Below, one piece after another: positions 1 to 8,532 of a stretch of DNA of 52,474 bases; position 1 is the stretch's first letter, and each line of letters starts with the position of its first letter. The stretch is from JABMRP01 sp964444795 (GTDB lineage: Bacteria > Planctomycetota > Planctomycetia > Pirellulales > Thermoguttaceae). A program made the position numbers and the translations under genes. Below the pieces are notes generated by a model. That model made no database searches and had not been told where the DNA came from. It worked only from the letters and a program-made list of their open reading frames with translations. The stretch covers positions 1 to 52,474 of the forward strand of contig CAYUIQ010000024.1 of NCBI GenBank assembly GCA_964444795.1, given 5' to 3'.

Positions 1-30
1 CGCAATTCGCAGGGCCATGAATAATCCGGG

Positions 31-645
31 CTAGCGGCCCGCCAGCGGGATCAGCTTCGGGCTGCGGATCTTCGTGCCGTGGATGTGGCCGTGGCGGCGG
101 GATAGGGTGTTGAAGTCGTCGCGGAGGAATTGGTAGAGGGCTTCCGGCGGGTCGAGACGGAGCCATTGGTCCACCAGCGTGCCGACCAGGGTGTCGTATT
201 GCTTCTGCGAACTGCCGTGGATGTAGCAGCGGCCCTTGTGGCGTCGCACGTCGCCGTCGAATCGGGGGCTGACGTGCCACAGTTCGTGGACCACGGTGGT
301 CAGCTTCTCGCGAAAGGGCAAGTCGAGAAACCGGGGGAGGTAGAACTCCAGCAGATAGAGCATTTCACGGCCGCCGGGGCCGAGCAGCTTCTGGATTCCC
401 CATTTTCGGCCGCCGCGAACCGTGTGTGGCTGGCCGCCGGCGAACCGCATGCCGGTCAACGATGCAAACATGCCGTGGGTTGCCCGACTGCGCGTCTGCC
501 GAAACCCGACGGCCAGACGATTGAGGTCGATGTGCCGCAACCGATCCACGCGACGGACCATGTCGCCGCAGAGGCGGCGGATATGACCGGTGAAGTCGAA
601 GCCGGGTTGGGCGACCCGGGCGCTGTCGGTCCGTCGGGGCCTCAT
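31..645 (-). CDS. Putative zincin-like metallopeptidase (HELWH motif), 204 aa
   Basis: The protein has a HELWH zinc-binding motif at about residues 120-124, preceded by a hydrophobic stretch (LTTVV) as in zincin helices. A further His lies about 17 residues on (YIHGSS). No signal peptide or membrane segment is visible, so it is probably cytoplasmic. The ATG at 645 is preferred over the longer open frame to 702, because that extension runs through the hairpin at 684-731. It lies downstream of rplQ in the same orientation but beyond that hairpin, so it is probably transcribed separately. The substrate is unknown. Small HExxH proteins of this kind are often listed as putative metallopeptidases; whether it cleaves peptides is an inference. 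Confidence 0.6.
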   Translation of the reverse strand: MRPRRTDSARVAQPGFDFTGHIRRLCGDMVRRVDRLRHIDLNRLAVGFRQTRSRATHGMFASLTGMRFAGGQPHTVRGGRKWGIQKLLGPGGREMLYLLEFYLPRFLDLPFREKLTTVVHELWHVSPRFDGDVRRHKGRCYIHGSSQKQYDTLVGTLVDQWLRLDPPEALYQFLRDDFNTLSRRHGHIHGTKIRSPKLIPLAGR

Positions 646-683
646 CGTCGATCCGTGATCTGGTGCTGTCGGGACACGCCAAC

Positions 684-731
684 AGCCCGTTGGAGAACAC
701 AAGTTAGGCTACTTGTGCATTCTAACGGGCT
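684..731 (-). terminator. Long hairpin after rplQ, candidate end of the ribosomal protein cluster
   Basis: Outer arms AGCCCGTT/AACGGGCT (684-691 and 724-731) and inner arms CACAAGT/ACTTGTG (698-704 and 711-717) form one nearly continuous stem. A short internal region contains G-U pairs and two mismatches, and the loop is TAGGCT. It begins 41 nt after the rplQ stop on the minus strand. No T-run follows, so termination is inferred from position and stem length, and processing or mRNA protection is equally possible. Confidence 0.5.
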
Positions 732-771
732 GCTTGAGAGATCGCAAACGAGACGGTTGGACCGACAGCGA

Positions 772-1494
772 CTACTTCTCGTTGTCTTCCGCCGCGTTAT
801 CCTCCGCCGCGGTTTCCTCCGCCGGGGCTTCGTCGGTGGCGGTTTCGTCGGTGGCGGCCGCTTCGGCACCGGTCTCATCCTCCGGCGGTGCGGCCTGATC
901 GGCGTCGGTTGCCGTTTCTTCGGTGTCGGAGTCGAATGCAGGTCGCTGTGCCTTCTGGCGAACTCGGTCGCGCTCGCCTACCCCGACGAATTCGAGGATG
1001 GCTTGGGTGCCGGCATCTCCCAGGCGGGGAGTGGCCAGCCGCACCACGCGCGTGTAGCCGCCGGGGCGGTCGGCGTATCGGGGGCCGATCTCATCGAAGA
1101 GGATCGCAACGGCCTGCTTGTCGCCCAGCAATTTAATGGCGCGGCGCCGGGCGGCGAGCACGGGGGCTACGGCTTGGTTCCACTCCTGCCAGGAGTCGCT
1201 CTTTCGCCAGGTCCGCCATTGCTCGCTGGAGCGCTCGGCGTCGGTTTCCAGTGCGTCGGCTGCTTCTTGGTGCGGCAAGGCTCGACGGGCGAGCGTGACG
1301 CATCGCTCGACCAGGGGCCTCACTTCCTTAGCCTTTTGCAGAGTGGTAACGACGCGGCCTTTGACCTTCGGTGCGTTATCGTCGTCCTCGGCGTCTCGCT
1401 CGGTGAGGAACAGCGCGCTGGCCAGATTCTTCAGCATGGCCCGCTGATGACTGGGCGACCGTCCCAGCGTGCGGCCTCGTCTTCTGTGTCGCAT
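772..1494 (-). CDS. rplQ: 50S ribosomal protein L17, enlarged (240 aa)
   Basis: The N-terminus (MRHRRRGRTLGR, then SSH-like SPSHQRAM) and the core motif GPRYADRPGGYTR around residues 137-149 identify L17, which lies at the peptide exit side of the 50S subunit. Bacterial L17 is usually about 120-130 residues. Here two insertions split the core, of roughly 14 residues near 31-45 and 37 residues near 73-113. From about residue 172 there is a 69-residue acidic Ala/Glu/Asp/Thr tail. The tail DNA contains period-15 repeats. It is the last gene of the alpha operon segment, immediately after rpoA, as in most bacteria. The start is an ATG matching the family N-terminus exactly. Confidence 0.95.
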   Translation of the reverse strand: MRHRRRGRTLGRSPSHQRAMLKNLASALFLTERDAEDDDNAPKVKGRVVTTLQKAKEVRPLVERCVTLARRALPHQEAADALETDAERSSEQWRTWRKSDSWQEWNQAVAPVLAARRRAIKLLGDKQAVAILFDEIGPRYADRPGGYTRVVRLATPRLGDAGTQAILEFVGVGERDRVRQKAQRPAFDSDTEETATDADQAAPPEDETGAEAAATDETATDEAPAEETAAEDNAAEDNEK

Positions 1495-1579
1495 GGTTTC
1501 GTTCTGTCGTCGGTAAAGGATGCAATGTGTGGTGTTCGGGACGGCAGCGGTCCCGGGCTATCTCTTGGGAGACCGTCGG

Positions 1580-2569
1580 CTACGGCGTTGGCGTGGCGGG
1601 CAGTCTCATTCCCAGGTGGAGGTTCAATTCGGCCAGCTTCTCGCGAACTTCGGTCATTGTCGTTTCGCCGAAATTGCGTACCTCCAGCAACTGGTCCTCG
1701 CTGCGCGCGACCAGGTCGCGCACCGTGTGGATATTCTCCGATTCCAGGCAATTGGTTGCCCGAACCGAGAGGTTCAGATCGGCCATGCTCATGGCCAGCT
1801 TGGTTTCGGTAGCCGCGTCGATCACTCCGGAAGCCGAGCGAGGTTCGGAAAACACCTGACCGCCGAGTTCGTTGAATTGGACGAAGGGATTGAGGTGCTT
1901 TCGGGCGATCTTGGCGGCTTCGACCAGCGCCATTTCCGGGCCGATCGAACCATCGGTCCAGATCTCCAGCGTCAGTTTGTCGTAGTTGGTCTTCTGGCCG
2001 ACGCGCGTTTCCTCGACGTCGTAGCGGACGCGAGTGACCGGACTGAACACCGCATCGATGGGGATAATACCGATTTCCTGCGCTTGCGGGGTATGTTCGG
2101 TTGCGGGCACGTAGCCCCGGCCGTTGTTGACCACCAATTCCATGACAAACGGCACGTCGTCGGTCAGCGTGGCGAGCACATGGCTGGTGTCGATCACCTC
2201 GACCTGCTCGTCGGTCTGGACGTCGGCACCGCTGACGACCCCTCGGGTATTCTTTTCGACGCGCACGACTCTCGTCTGCTCGCTACGGTTTTTCACCACC
2301 AGCGACTTGACGTTGAGCGTAATGTCGGTGACGTCTTCGACCACGCCGGGCAGCGTCGAAAATTCGTGCTGCGCGTTGTGGATTTTGACTTGCGTCACGG
2401 CGCTGCCTTCCAGGCTGGACAGCAGAATCCGCCGGAGACTGTTCCCGATCGTTACGCCAAATCCCCGCTCGAACGGCTCGGCGACAAACTTGCCGTACAC
2501 CGGCGTAAGGGTTTCCCGCTCGCATGCAACTCGGCTGGGGAGTTCAAGCCCGCGCCATCGAATACGCAT
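1580..2569 (-). CDS. rpoA: DNA-directed RNA polymerase subunit alpha
   Basis: This is the alpha subunit, which nucleates RNA polymerase assembly as a dimer. The N-terminal domain carries the signatures GFGVTIGNSLRRILLSSL (about residues 36-53) and GYVPA. The C-terminal domain is complete, with VRATNCLESENI followed by the NFGETTMTEV helix and the family ending LGMRL. The Arg and Asn of VRATN match the UP-element-contacting Arg265 and Asn268 of E. coli alpha. At 329 residues it is full length. It lies between rpsD and rplQ, the standard alpha-operon position. A GGGAGG ribosome binding site precedes the ATG. Confidence 0.98.
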   Translation of the reverse strand: MRIRWRGLELPSRVACERETLTPVYGKFVAEPFERGFGVTIGNSLRRILLSSLEGSAVTQVKIHNAQHEFSTLPGVVEDVTDITLNVKSLVVKNRSEQTRVVRVEKNTRGVVSGADVQTDEQVEVIDTSHVLATLTDDVPFVMELVVNNGRGYVPATEHTPQAQEIGIIPIDAVFSPVTRVRYDVEETRVGQKTNYDKLTLEIWTDGSIGPEMALVEAAKIARKHLNPFVQFNELGGQVFSEPRSASGVIDAATETKLAMSMADLNLSVRATNCLESENIHTVRDLVARSEDQLLEVRNFGETTMTEVREKLAELNLHLGMRLPATPTP

Positions 2570-2675
2570 AGATAGCCTCCCGGTCCACTAGCGGCTTTGA
2601 AGAATCACCCGGCTCCACGAAATACAAGATACAAACGCGCCGGGCCGACCGGCGGTGAGTTGCTATTGGCCTGTA

Positions 2676-3302
2676 CTATTTCGAGCAAAGCTCGACGATC
2701 AGTTGGGCCTGAACGGGGACCGAAACATCGGCGATTTCCGGGAACCGCACGACATGCCCCTCCAGTGGCGGCCCATCCACCCGCGCCAGAAAATCCGGAA
2801 CATCGTGCCGACTCTCGGCCAGGCAAGCCTGAACGATTCCGGCGCTCTTGGGCCGGTCTTTCACGCGGATGACGTCACCCGGCCGTGTCAGAAAGCTGGG
2901 GACATCCACTCGGCGGTCATTCACCGTGATGTGTCCATGCGCGACGATCTGCCTGGCCTGACTCCGACTCAAGCCGAATCCAAGGCGGGCGACGACGTTG
3001 TCCAGCCGGCGCTCGAGCAGGCTCATGAGGACTTCACCGGTATTCCCTTTGGCGCGTTCGGCTCGGCCGAAGTACCGGCGGAATTGGCTCTCCAGGACCC
3101 CGTAGTAGTTCTTTACTTTCTGTTTTTCGCGCAGATGTATCGCGTAATCGGTCATCTTACCGCGGCGATACTGCTGCTGTCCCGGCGGCATTTCTCGCCG
3201 CTCGAATCCACATTTGGGCGTGTCGCACCGCGTGCCTTTGAGGAACAGTTTCATGCCCTCACGGCGACACTTTCGACAAACTGCTCCGTTATAACGAGCC
3301 AT
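2676..3302 (-). CDS. rpsD: 30S ribosomal protein S4 (zinc-finger form)
   Basis: S4 is a primary 16S rRNA-binding protein that starts 30S assembly and often represses its own operon. The N-terminus keeps a full Cys set (C9, C12, C26, C31), so this is the zinc-binding form. The S4 RNA-binding domain follows, with RRLDNVVARLGFGLSRSQAR and HGHITVNDRRVDVPS. Length is 208 aa, normal for the family. It lies between rpsK and rpoA, as in the alpha operon of most bacteria. The ATG start fits the family consensus MARY. Confidence 0.98.
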   Translation of the reverse strand: MARYNGAVCRKCRREGMKLFLKGTRCDTPKCGFERREMPPGQQQYRRGKMTDYAIHLREKQKVKNYYGVLESQFRRYFGRAERAKGNTGEVLMSLLERRLDNVVARLGFGLSRSQARQIVAHGHITVNDRRVDVPSFLTRPGDVIRVKDRPKSAGIVQACLAESRHDVPDFLARVDGPPLEGHVVRFPEIADVSVPVQAQLIVELCSK

Positions 3303-3397
3303 ACTCGATCCAACTCAAAGCGATATGTGTGTGGTATGGAAACCCCGGCCGCTCGATGTCCCCCGCCTCCCCATCCCTTGCTTCGGGCGGGAAGCCG

Positions 3398-3778
3398 TCA
3401 AACGCGCCGGCGTTTCTTCGGGCGGCATCCGTTGTGCGGTAGCGGGGTCACGTCCTCGATCGACTTGATTTTCAGTCCGGCCGCTTGCAGTGCCGTGATG
3501 GCGCTCTCGCGCCCGCTTCCCGGCCCTTTCACCTTCACGTCGACTTCTTTCACCCCGAACTTCACGGCCTTCTCGGCAGCCTGCTGCGCGGCCAACTGCC
3601 CGGCGAACGGCGTGCTCTTCCGACTGCCCTTGAAGCCGCTCGTACCGGCGCTGGACCAGCACAGAGCGTCTCCCTTGGTGTCGGTGATTGTTACTGTGGT
3701 GTTGTTGAAGGTCGCCTTGATATGGGCGACACCCGCCGTCACGTTGCGGCGTATCTTCCGTCGTTTCGATTTCGCCAC
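3398..3778 (-). CDS. rpsK: 30S ribosomal protein S11
   Basis: S11 forms part of the platform of the 30S subunit and helps shape the E-site mRNA channel. The motifs ATFNNTTVTITD, GFKGSRKSTPFAGQ and GPGSGRESAI are characteristic, as is the C-terminal THNGCRP-like segment (PLPHNGCRPKKRRRV). Length 126 aa is typical. The start is GTG (MAKSKRRK). It lies between rpsM and rpsD in the usual order. Confidence 0.98.
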   Translation of the reverse strand: MAKSKRRKIRRNVTAGVAHIKATFNNTTVTITDTKGDALCWSSAGTSGFKGSRKSTPFAGQLAAQQAAEKAVKFGVKEVDVKVKGPGSGRESAITALQAAGLKIKSIEDVTPLPHNGCRPKKRRRV

Positions 3779-3850
3779 CGCTTGCTGTACTCCTGGTTGA
3801 CTGGGTCGGCTGGCGCCAAGGCTGGTTTACGCCGGGATTGGTTTACGCGC

Positions 3851-4234
3851 TTACCGGAGATCCTTCACGCCTTTCTTGCCGGCGACCGTTTTCTTCGGGC
3901 CCTTGCGAGTTCGTGCGTTGGTTCGCGTCCGCTGTCCACGAACGGGCAGTCCGCGACGGTGACGCAGACCTCGATAGCAGCCGATGTCCCGCAGCCGCAC
4001 AATGTTTTGATTCACTTGCCGGCGGAGTTGCCCCTCGACCACGTAATCCTTGTCGAGGATCGCGGCCAGCCGGGCCAACTCGTCCTCGTGCAGTTTGCGA
4101 GCCCGGACCTTCGGGTCAATTCCCGCCTTATGGCACAACTGGCGAGCGATTCTAGGACCCACTCCGAAGAGGTAGGTCAACGAGACGACCGCCGGCCGGT
4201 CATTCGGAATATCGACACCCATCAAACGCGGCAT
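3851..4234 (-). CDS. rpsM: 30S ribosomal protein S13
   Basis: S13 sits in the 30S head and contacts the P-site tRNA and the 50S subunit. The motifs ARLMGVDIP-like (PRLMGVDIPNDRPAVVSLTY), GVGPRIARQL, and the basic tail RGLPVRGQRTRTNARTRKG are diagnostic. At 127 residues it is a normal length. It follows rpmJ and precedes rpsK on the minus strand, which is the conserved order. Confidence 0.98.
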   Translation of the reverse strand: MPRLMGVDIPNDRPAVVSLTYLFGVGPRIARQLCHKAGIDPKVRARKLHEDELARLAAILDKDYVVEGQLRRQVNQNIVRLRDIGCYRGLRHRRGLPVRGQRTRTNARTRKGPKKTVAGKKGVKDLR

Positions 4235-4308
4235 ACCTGATAACTCCCATTGATGGCCGCTCTAGACGGCCCGTTGTCTCAAACTATTCCCTCGCCCCCT
4301 GGAGGCAA

Positions 4309-4422
4309 TCAGCCCTGACGCTGCTTATGACGGGGGTTGGAGCAGATAACCCGCACCACGCCGCGGCGGCGGACCACCTTGCAGTTCTCGCAAATTCGCT
4401 TGACGCTCGCACGGACTTTCAT
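4309..4422 (-). CDS. rpmJ: 50S ribosomal protein L36 (zinc-binding)
   Basis: This short gene was read directly from the sequence. It encodes 37 residues beginning MKVRASVKRICENCKVVRRR and ending NPRHKQRQG. The zinc ligands C11, C14, C27 and H32 are all present, so this is the Zn-binding form. L36 binds 23S rRNA near the base of the L7/L12 stalk. It lies between map and rpsM, where L36 (often with infA) is found in many bacteria; infA is not next to it here. A promoter-like sequence lies 47-76 nt upstream. Confidence 0.95.
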   Translation of the reverse strand: MKVRASVKRICENCKVVRRRGVVRVICSNPRHKQRQG

Positions 4423-4468
4423 GGCGGATACACTACAGGGATCTGGAATAATGAGGTCGAAGTTCCTC

Positions 4469-4498
4469 AATATAAGCGGTAAGCGGGTGTTGTTTCAA
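4469..4498 (-). promoter_or_regulatory. Promoter candidate upstream of rpmJ-rpsM-rpsK-rpsD-rpoA-rplQ
   Basis: On the minus strand TTGAAA (4493-4498) and TATATT (4469-4474) are separated by 18 nt, each one base from the sigma-70 consensus. The predicted start is near 4462, about 40 nt before the rpmJ ATG. It lies in the 165-nt gap between map and rpmJ, so it could drive the alpha-operon genes independently of the genes upstream. Confidence 0.55.
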
Positions 4499-4587
4499 GC
4501 CCCGCTGGAGAAGATTCTTGGCGAGTTCTGTTTCGCCATCGGTCAATTCGCTCGGGGGGGGAGGCCAGCGGGGTCACTGGAAGCCCT

Positions 4588-5400
4588 TTACTCTGTGTAT
4601 ACTCCCCATCCCTCTCCGTTTGGGCCCGCAGTGAGGACCTCCGTCCCCGATTCAGTGATCGCGATCGTGTGCTCAAAGTGAGCACTCGGTTTACCGTCCG
4701 CCGTGCTTTGTGTCCAATGGTCGGTTTGAACGCGAACCCGCTTCTTGCCCATATTGACCATCGGTTCGACAGCCAGAACTCGACCGGGTAATAGGCGAAA
4801 ATCGCTGGTCCGTCGAAAGTGCTCGTTGGCGAAATTGGGGACCTGAGGCTCTTCATGCATCTGGCGTCCAATCCCGTGGCCGACGAAATTCTCCACCACC
4901 GAGAAACCCGCGTCGCGAACGAAAGTCTGCATCTCCTCGGCCACCTCGCTCCAGAGCGATTTCGTGCCCATCAGCTCGATCGCCAGATCGAGGACCCCAC
5001 GGGTAATGTCGAGCAGGCGGCGGACCTCCGGGTCGACCTCCCCGATCGGGTGGGTCACGGCGGCGTCACCGCACCAGCCATCCACCTTACAGCCGGTGTC
5101 GATGCTGACGATGTCGCCCTCGACGAGCTTTCGGCTGCCGGGGATGCCATGGACGACCTCCTCGTTGACCGACATACAGGTGACGGCGGGAAAGGGAACG
5201 CGGCCGGGGTACCCTTTGAAGAGAGATTCGGCATCACTCTCTTGAAAGCATCGCTCGACGGCCGCATCGACCTCCGCCGTGGTCACGCCCGGCTGGAGCA
5301 TCCCGGCGGCGATCCTGTGCGCTTCCCAGACCACGGAACCCGCCTTACGCATCAAAGCGATCTCGCGTGGCGAACGTAGGATTTCACGTGGCGTGGGCAA
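4588..5400 (-). CDS. map: Methionine aminopeptidase, type I
   Basis: This enzyme removes the initiator methionine from nascent proteins and needs two metal ions. All five expected ligands can be placed: D101 (VSIDTGC), D112 (GWCGDAAVTH), H175 (VGHGIG), E212 (LAVEPM) and E243 (HFEHTI). The substrate-contacting H84 (VVHGIP) is also present. At 270 aa it is slightly longer than E. coli MAP. The start is TTG at 5400 with GGGAGAG eight bases upstream; the next ATG is 17 codons inside the conserved N-terminus. It lies between adk and rpmJ, a common Gram-positive and planctomycete arrangement. Confidence 0.96.
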   Translation of the reverse strand: MPTPREILRSPREIALMRKAGSVVWEAHRIAAGMLQPGVTTAEVDAAVERCFQESDAESLFKGYPGRVPFPAVTCMSVNEEVVHGIPGSRKLVEGDIVSIDTGCKVDGWCGDAAVTHPIGEVDPEVRRLLDITRGVLDLAIELMGTKSLWSEVAEEMQTFVRDAGFSVVENFVGHGIGRQMHEEPQVPNFANEHFRRTSDFRLLPGRVLAVEPMVNMGKKRVRVQTDHWTQSTADGKPSAHFEHTIAITESGTEVLTAGPNGEGWGVYTE

Positions 5401-5433
5401 GGGTCCGCTCTCCCGCTGTTTCCGTCTCTGCCT

Positions 5434-5997
5434 TCAGGCTTGCTCCAACGCATCCAGAGCGGCCGTAATCCGCTCGAAGATATCCTCCGGAGTGCCCAGC
5501 CCGTCGATACTCACAAGCAGGCCCTGCTTGCCGTAGAATTCCAGCAAGGGCTGGGTCTGTTGGCGATAGGCGACGAGTCGCTGGCGGATCACCTCGGGTT
5601 TGTCGTCGGCGCGGCCACGTCCGGCCAACCGGGAGAACAGTTCGTCCTCGGCGACCTGCAGTTCGAGCACGACGTCCAGCGGGGTCTGCTGCTGGACGAG
5701 CATGCGATCCAGCGCCTCGGCCTGACCGAGGGTCCGGGGGAAACCGTCCAGCAGATACCCGCCCTGGCAGTCGTCCTGGGCAAGACGGTCGGCGATCACC
5801 GCGAGGATGATGTCGTCGGGCACGAGTTGGCCGGCGGACATATACTCGTCGGCCTTGCAGCCCACCTCGGTCTTCGCCTGGCGGGCGGCGCGGAGCATGT
5901 CGCCGGTCGACAAGTGCGTGATGCCGAACCGGTCGATCATCCGCTCGGCTTGTGTTCCTTTTCCGGCGCCCGGTGGTCCGATAAACACGATTCGCAT
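5434..5997 (-). CDS. adk: Adenylate kinase (short-LID form)
   Basis: This enzyme interconverts ATP + AMP and two ADP in the cytoplasm. The P-loop GPPGAGKGT (residues 7-15), the AMP-site motif STGDMLRAA, DGFPRTLGQAEAL and the Arg-rich segment after GRGRADDKPEVIRQRL are present. The LID is short and lacks the zinc-Cys domain. Total length is 187 aa, typical of short-form adenylate kinases. It follows secY and precedes map on the minus strand, the conserved spc-operon neighbours. Confidence 0.97.
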   Translation of the reverse strand: MRIVFIGPPGAGKGTQAERMIDRFGITHLSTGDMLRAARQAKTEVGCKADEYMSAGQLVPDDIILAVIADRLAQDDCQGGYLLDGFPRTLGQAEALDRMLVQQQTPLDVVLELQVAEDELFSRLAGRGRADDKPEVIRQRLVAYRQQTQPLLEFYGKQGLLVSIDGLGTPEDIFERITAALDALEQA

Positions 5998-6022
5998 AGT
6001 GGAAGTCCTCTGAAACGGTCTG

Positions 6023-7384
6023 CTAGGACCTTTCCAGCAGGCCTTTGTAATTGCGCATCACCAGATGGCTGTCGATTTTTTGAACCAGATCGAAGGCAAC
6101 GCTGACGGCGATCAACAGTCCGGTCCCGCCGAAGAAGCTGGCCACGGTGTAGTCGACGCCCAGCCAGGTCGCGACGACGGTCGGGAGGATAGCCACCAGG
6201 GAAAGGAATCCGGCACCGACGTAGGTGATTCGGATCATAACCTTTTCCAGGTAGTCGGCGGTTCGCTTTCCGGGGCGATAGCCGGGGATAAACGTACCAT
6301 AGTTCTTCAGGTTGTCGGCCATGTCCTTGGGGTTGAACGTGATCGCCGTCCAGAAGTAGCAGAAGAAGTAGATCATCACAACGTACAGCAAGTTGTACAC
6401 GAAGGAGTCGCCGCGCTGGAACGCCTCGCCGATGGACCGCCAGAAGTTCCCCCAGAACGCCGATTCGAACGACATCGCCGTGATGTAGCGGAGGATGACC
6501 GACGGGAAGAGCAGCAAGCTGCTGGCGAAGATGATCGGCATGACGCCGGCTTGATTGACTCGCAGGGGCAGGTACTGGCGCGAGCCGCCGTAGACGCGGC
6601 GACCGCGGACGTGCTTGGCGCTTTGGGTGGGAATGCGCCGTTGGCCTTGGGTAATGAACACCACGCCGGCCACCACGCCGACAAACAGCCCCGCCAACAC
6701 CAGCAGGATTTCGATTCCCGCCGGGCCACCGAGTTTGACGGCTCCTTCCTTGATCATCGGCCCGAGCAGGTCGAATCCGGCGCCGGGCATTCCAGCGAGG
6801 ATACCGGCCATGATCAGGAGGCTGATCCCGTTGCCGATCCCGTATTCATCGATCTGCTCGCCCAGCCACATCAAGAACACGGTCCCGGCGGTCATCGTCA
6901 TCACGGCGGTGAGTTTCCACCAGATGCCGATTCCTTCACCTCCGAAATCGCGTACCAGATCGTTCCCCACCAAGAAATTGACGTAGAACCAGCTCTGGAT
7001 TACGCAGATAAGCACCGTGGCGTATCGGGTATACTCATTGATTTTTCGGCGCCCGCTTTCCCCCTCCTTCTGGAGACGCTCCAGGGGCGGCCACACACTA
7101 CCAAGCAACTGGAAGATAATCGAGGCCGAGATGTAGGGCATGATGCCCAGGCCGAAGATCGTCGTTTGGCTGAGTTGGCTGGCGCTGAAGATGGCGACCT
7201 GTTTGATCAGGTCACCCAAGGGGGCGTTTGCCTGGCTCTGAAAGAACGCCGACATCTTTCCTTGGTCGACGATGGGCAGCGGAATCTGCCACCCGATCCG
7301 ATAGATCGCCAGGAAGAGCAGCGTCAGAAAGATTTTTTGGCGCAGTTCCGGGATCGTGAAGATCGTACGAACTTTTTCCCACAT
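6023..7384 (-). CDS. secY: Preprotein translocase subunit SecY
   Basis: SecY is the channel-forming inner-membrane subunit of the Sec translocon. About ten hydrophobic segments are visible. The family motifs appear in order: LGIMPYISASIIFQLL, EGESGRRKINEYTRY, GEQIDEYGIGNGISLLI, LPLRVNQAGVMPIIFASS and NPKDMADNLKNYGTFIPGYR. The cytoplasmic-tail signature LVMRNYKGLL is close to the C-terminus. At 453 aa the length is normal. It lies between rplO and adk, as in most spc operons. Its partner secE is in the same window at 33269-33676. Confidence 0.98.
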   Translation of the reverse strand: MWEKVRTIFTIPELRQKIFLTLLFLAIYRIGWQIPLPIVDQGKMSAFFQSQANAPLGDLIKQVAIFSASQLSQTTIFGLGIMPYISASIIFQLLGSVWPPLERLQKEGESGRRKINEYTRYATVLICVIQSWFYVNFLVGNDLVRDFGGEGIGIWWKLTAVMTMTAGTVFLMWLGEQIDEYGIGNGISLLIMAGILAGMPGAGFDLLGPMIKEGAVKLGGPAGIEILLVLAGLFVGVVAGVVFITQGQRRIPTQSAKHVRGRRVYGGSRQYLPLRVNQAGVMPIIFASSLLLFPSVILRYITAMSFESAFWGNFWRSIGEAFQRGDSFVYNLLYVVMIYFFCYFWTAITFNPKDMADNLKNYGTFIPGYRPGKRTADYLEKVMIRITYVGAGFLSLVAILPTVVATWLGVDYTVASFFGGTGLLIAVSVAFDLVQKIDSHLVMRNYKGLLERS

Positions 7385-7425
7385 CGTGCGACCCGTTCCT
7401 GTTGAATTCCGTTAGCGGGGCCAGA

Positions 7426-7929
7426 TCAGTCGCCGGCTTTTTGTTTCTTGGGAGCCATCTTATTCTTCACCACCGGAGCCTTACCGGGCAATACCACGAC
7501 CTGCCCGCCGGCTTGCTCGATCTTCTCCAGTGCCGACTTGCTGAACATGTGAGCGACCACTTTCAGTCGCTTGGTCAACTCGCCGTTGCCGAGCACCTTG
7601 AGCTTATCGTAGCGTCCTTTGGCGAGATCCTTGCTTCGCAAGGTCTCGGGATTGACTTCGGCGTCGTTGTCGAAACGTGCTTCCAGGTCGGCAACGTTGA
7701 CCACGGCGACGGTTTGCCCCCAGCGGTTGTTGAAGCCCCGTTTGGGGATTCTGCGGACCAGCGGCATCTGCCCGCCTTCGAAGGTGGGGTGCATCGAGAA
7801 GCCGGCCCGGGAATGTTGTCCCTTGTGGCCGCGGCCGGCGGTTTTTCCCAACCCCGAACCGACACCCCGCCCGATACGGCGGCGTTTCTTGTATTTGCGA
7901 ATACCGCGATGGATATCGTCTAGATTCAT
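7426..7929 (-). CDS. rplO: 50S ribosomal protein L15
   Basis: L15 is a late-assembling 23S rRNA-binding protein. The N-terminus MNLDDIHRGIRKYKKRRRIGR, followed by GRGVGSGLGKTAGRGHKGQ and the FEGGQMPLVRRIPKRGFNN segment, is diagnostic. The ATG at 7929 overlaps the rpsE stop as ATGA, so the two are translationally coupled; the longer upstream open frame is inside rpsE. Length is 167 aa. rpmD (L30), which normally lies between rpsE and rplO, is absent, because no sequence separates the two genes. Confidence 0.97.
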   Translation of the reverse strand: MNLDDIHRGIRKYKKRRRIGRGVGSGLGKTAGRGHKGQHSRAGFSMHPTFEGGQMPLVRRIPKRGFNNRWGQTVAVVNVADLEARFDNDAEVNPETLRSKDLAKGRYDKLKVLGNGELTKRLKVVAHMFSKSALEKIEQAGGQVVVLPGKAPVVKNKMAPKKQKAGD

Positions 7930-8447
7930 GACAGCGAAACTCCCCGGAGTCGTTCGACTTCGTGTTGCGAACGACAGTCTTGCAGCGCCGCAATGGTCGC
8001 TTTGACGAGGTTGATGGGGTTGTTGGTTCCGAAGCTCTTGGTGAGGATGTCCTTGATGCCGCAGGCTTCGCACACGGCGCGGACGGCGGCACCGGCGATG
8101 ACGCCGGTTCCCGGCCCGGCGGGAACCAACGTGACGCTGGCCGCTCCATACCGTCCCTTGGAGAGGTGGGGGATGGTTCCTCCGTCCATGGCGATGTCGA
8201 TCATGCTACGGGAGCCGTCCTTGAAGGCCTTTTCCACGGCCGGCGGGACTTCGTTGGCCTTGCCGTAACCCCAGCCCACCTTACCCTTGCCGTCGCCGAC
8301 GACCACCAGGGCGGCGAAGCTGAAGCGGCGTCCGCCTTTGACCACGGCGGCGCAACGGCGGATTTTCACGACCTTGTCGATCAGGTCTCCCCGAGTCGAA
8401 TCTTTGTCGTCGTCGCGTTTCTGCTTGCGTTTTCTGTCGATAGCCAT
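7926..8447 (-). CDS. rpsE: 30S ribosomal protein S5
   Basis: S5 acts in the 30S body at the mRNA entry channel and affects decoding accuracy. The dsRBD-like N-terminal domain (VVKIRRCAAVVKGGRRFSF, VVGDGKGKVGWGYGKANEVP) and C-terminal domain (VPAGPGTGVIAGAAVRAV, GTNNPINLVKAT) are both intact. Length is 173 aa. Its stop codon overlaps the rplO start by four bases. Confidence 0.98.
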   Translation of the reverse strand: MAIDRKRKQKRDDDKDSTRGDLIDKVVKIRRCAAVVKGGRRFSFAALVVVGDGKGKVGWGYGKANEVPPAVEKAFKDGSRSMIDIAMDGGTIPHLSKGRYGAASVTLVPAGPGTGVIAGAAVRAVCEACGIKDILTKSFGTNNPINLVKATIAALQDCRSQHEVERLRGVSLS

Positions 8448-8532
8448 GGGTTACGGTTCGTCGTGCGAGGTGAATGTTGGATGGTCGGGTTCAGTGCGTT
8501 CGGGCGTCGAGTCCTCTTGGAGCACGAGATTC

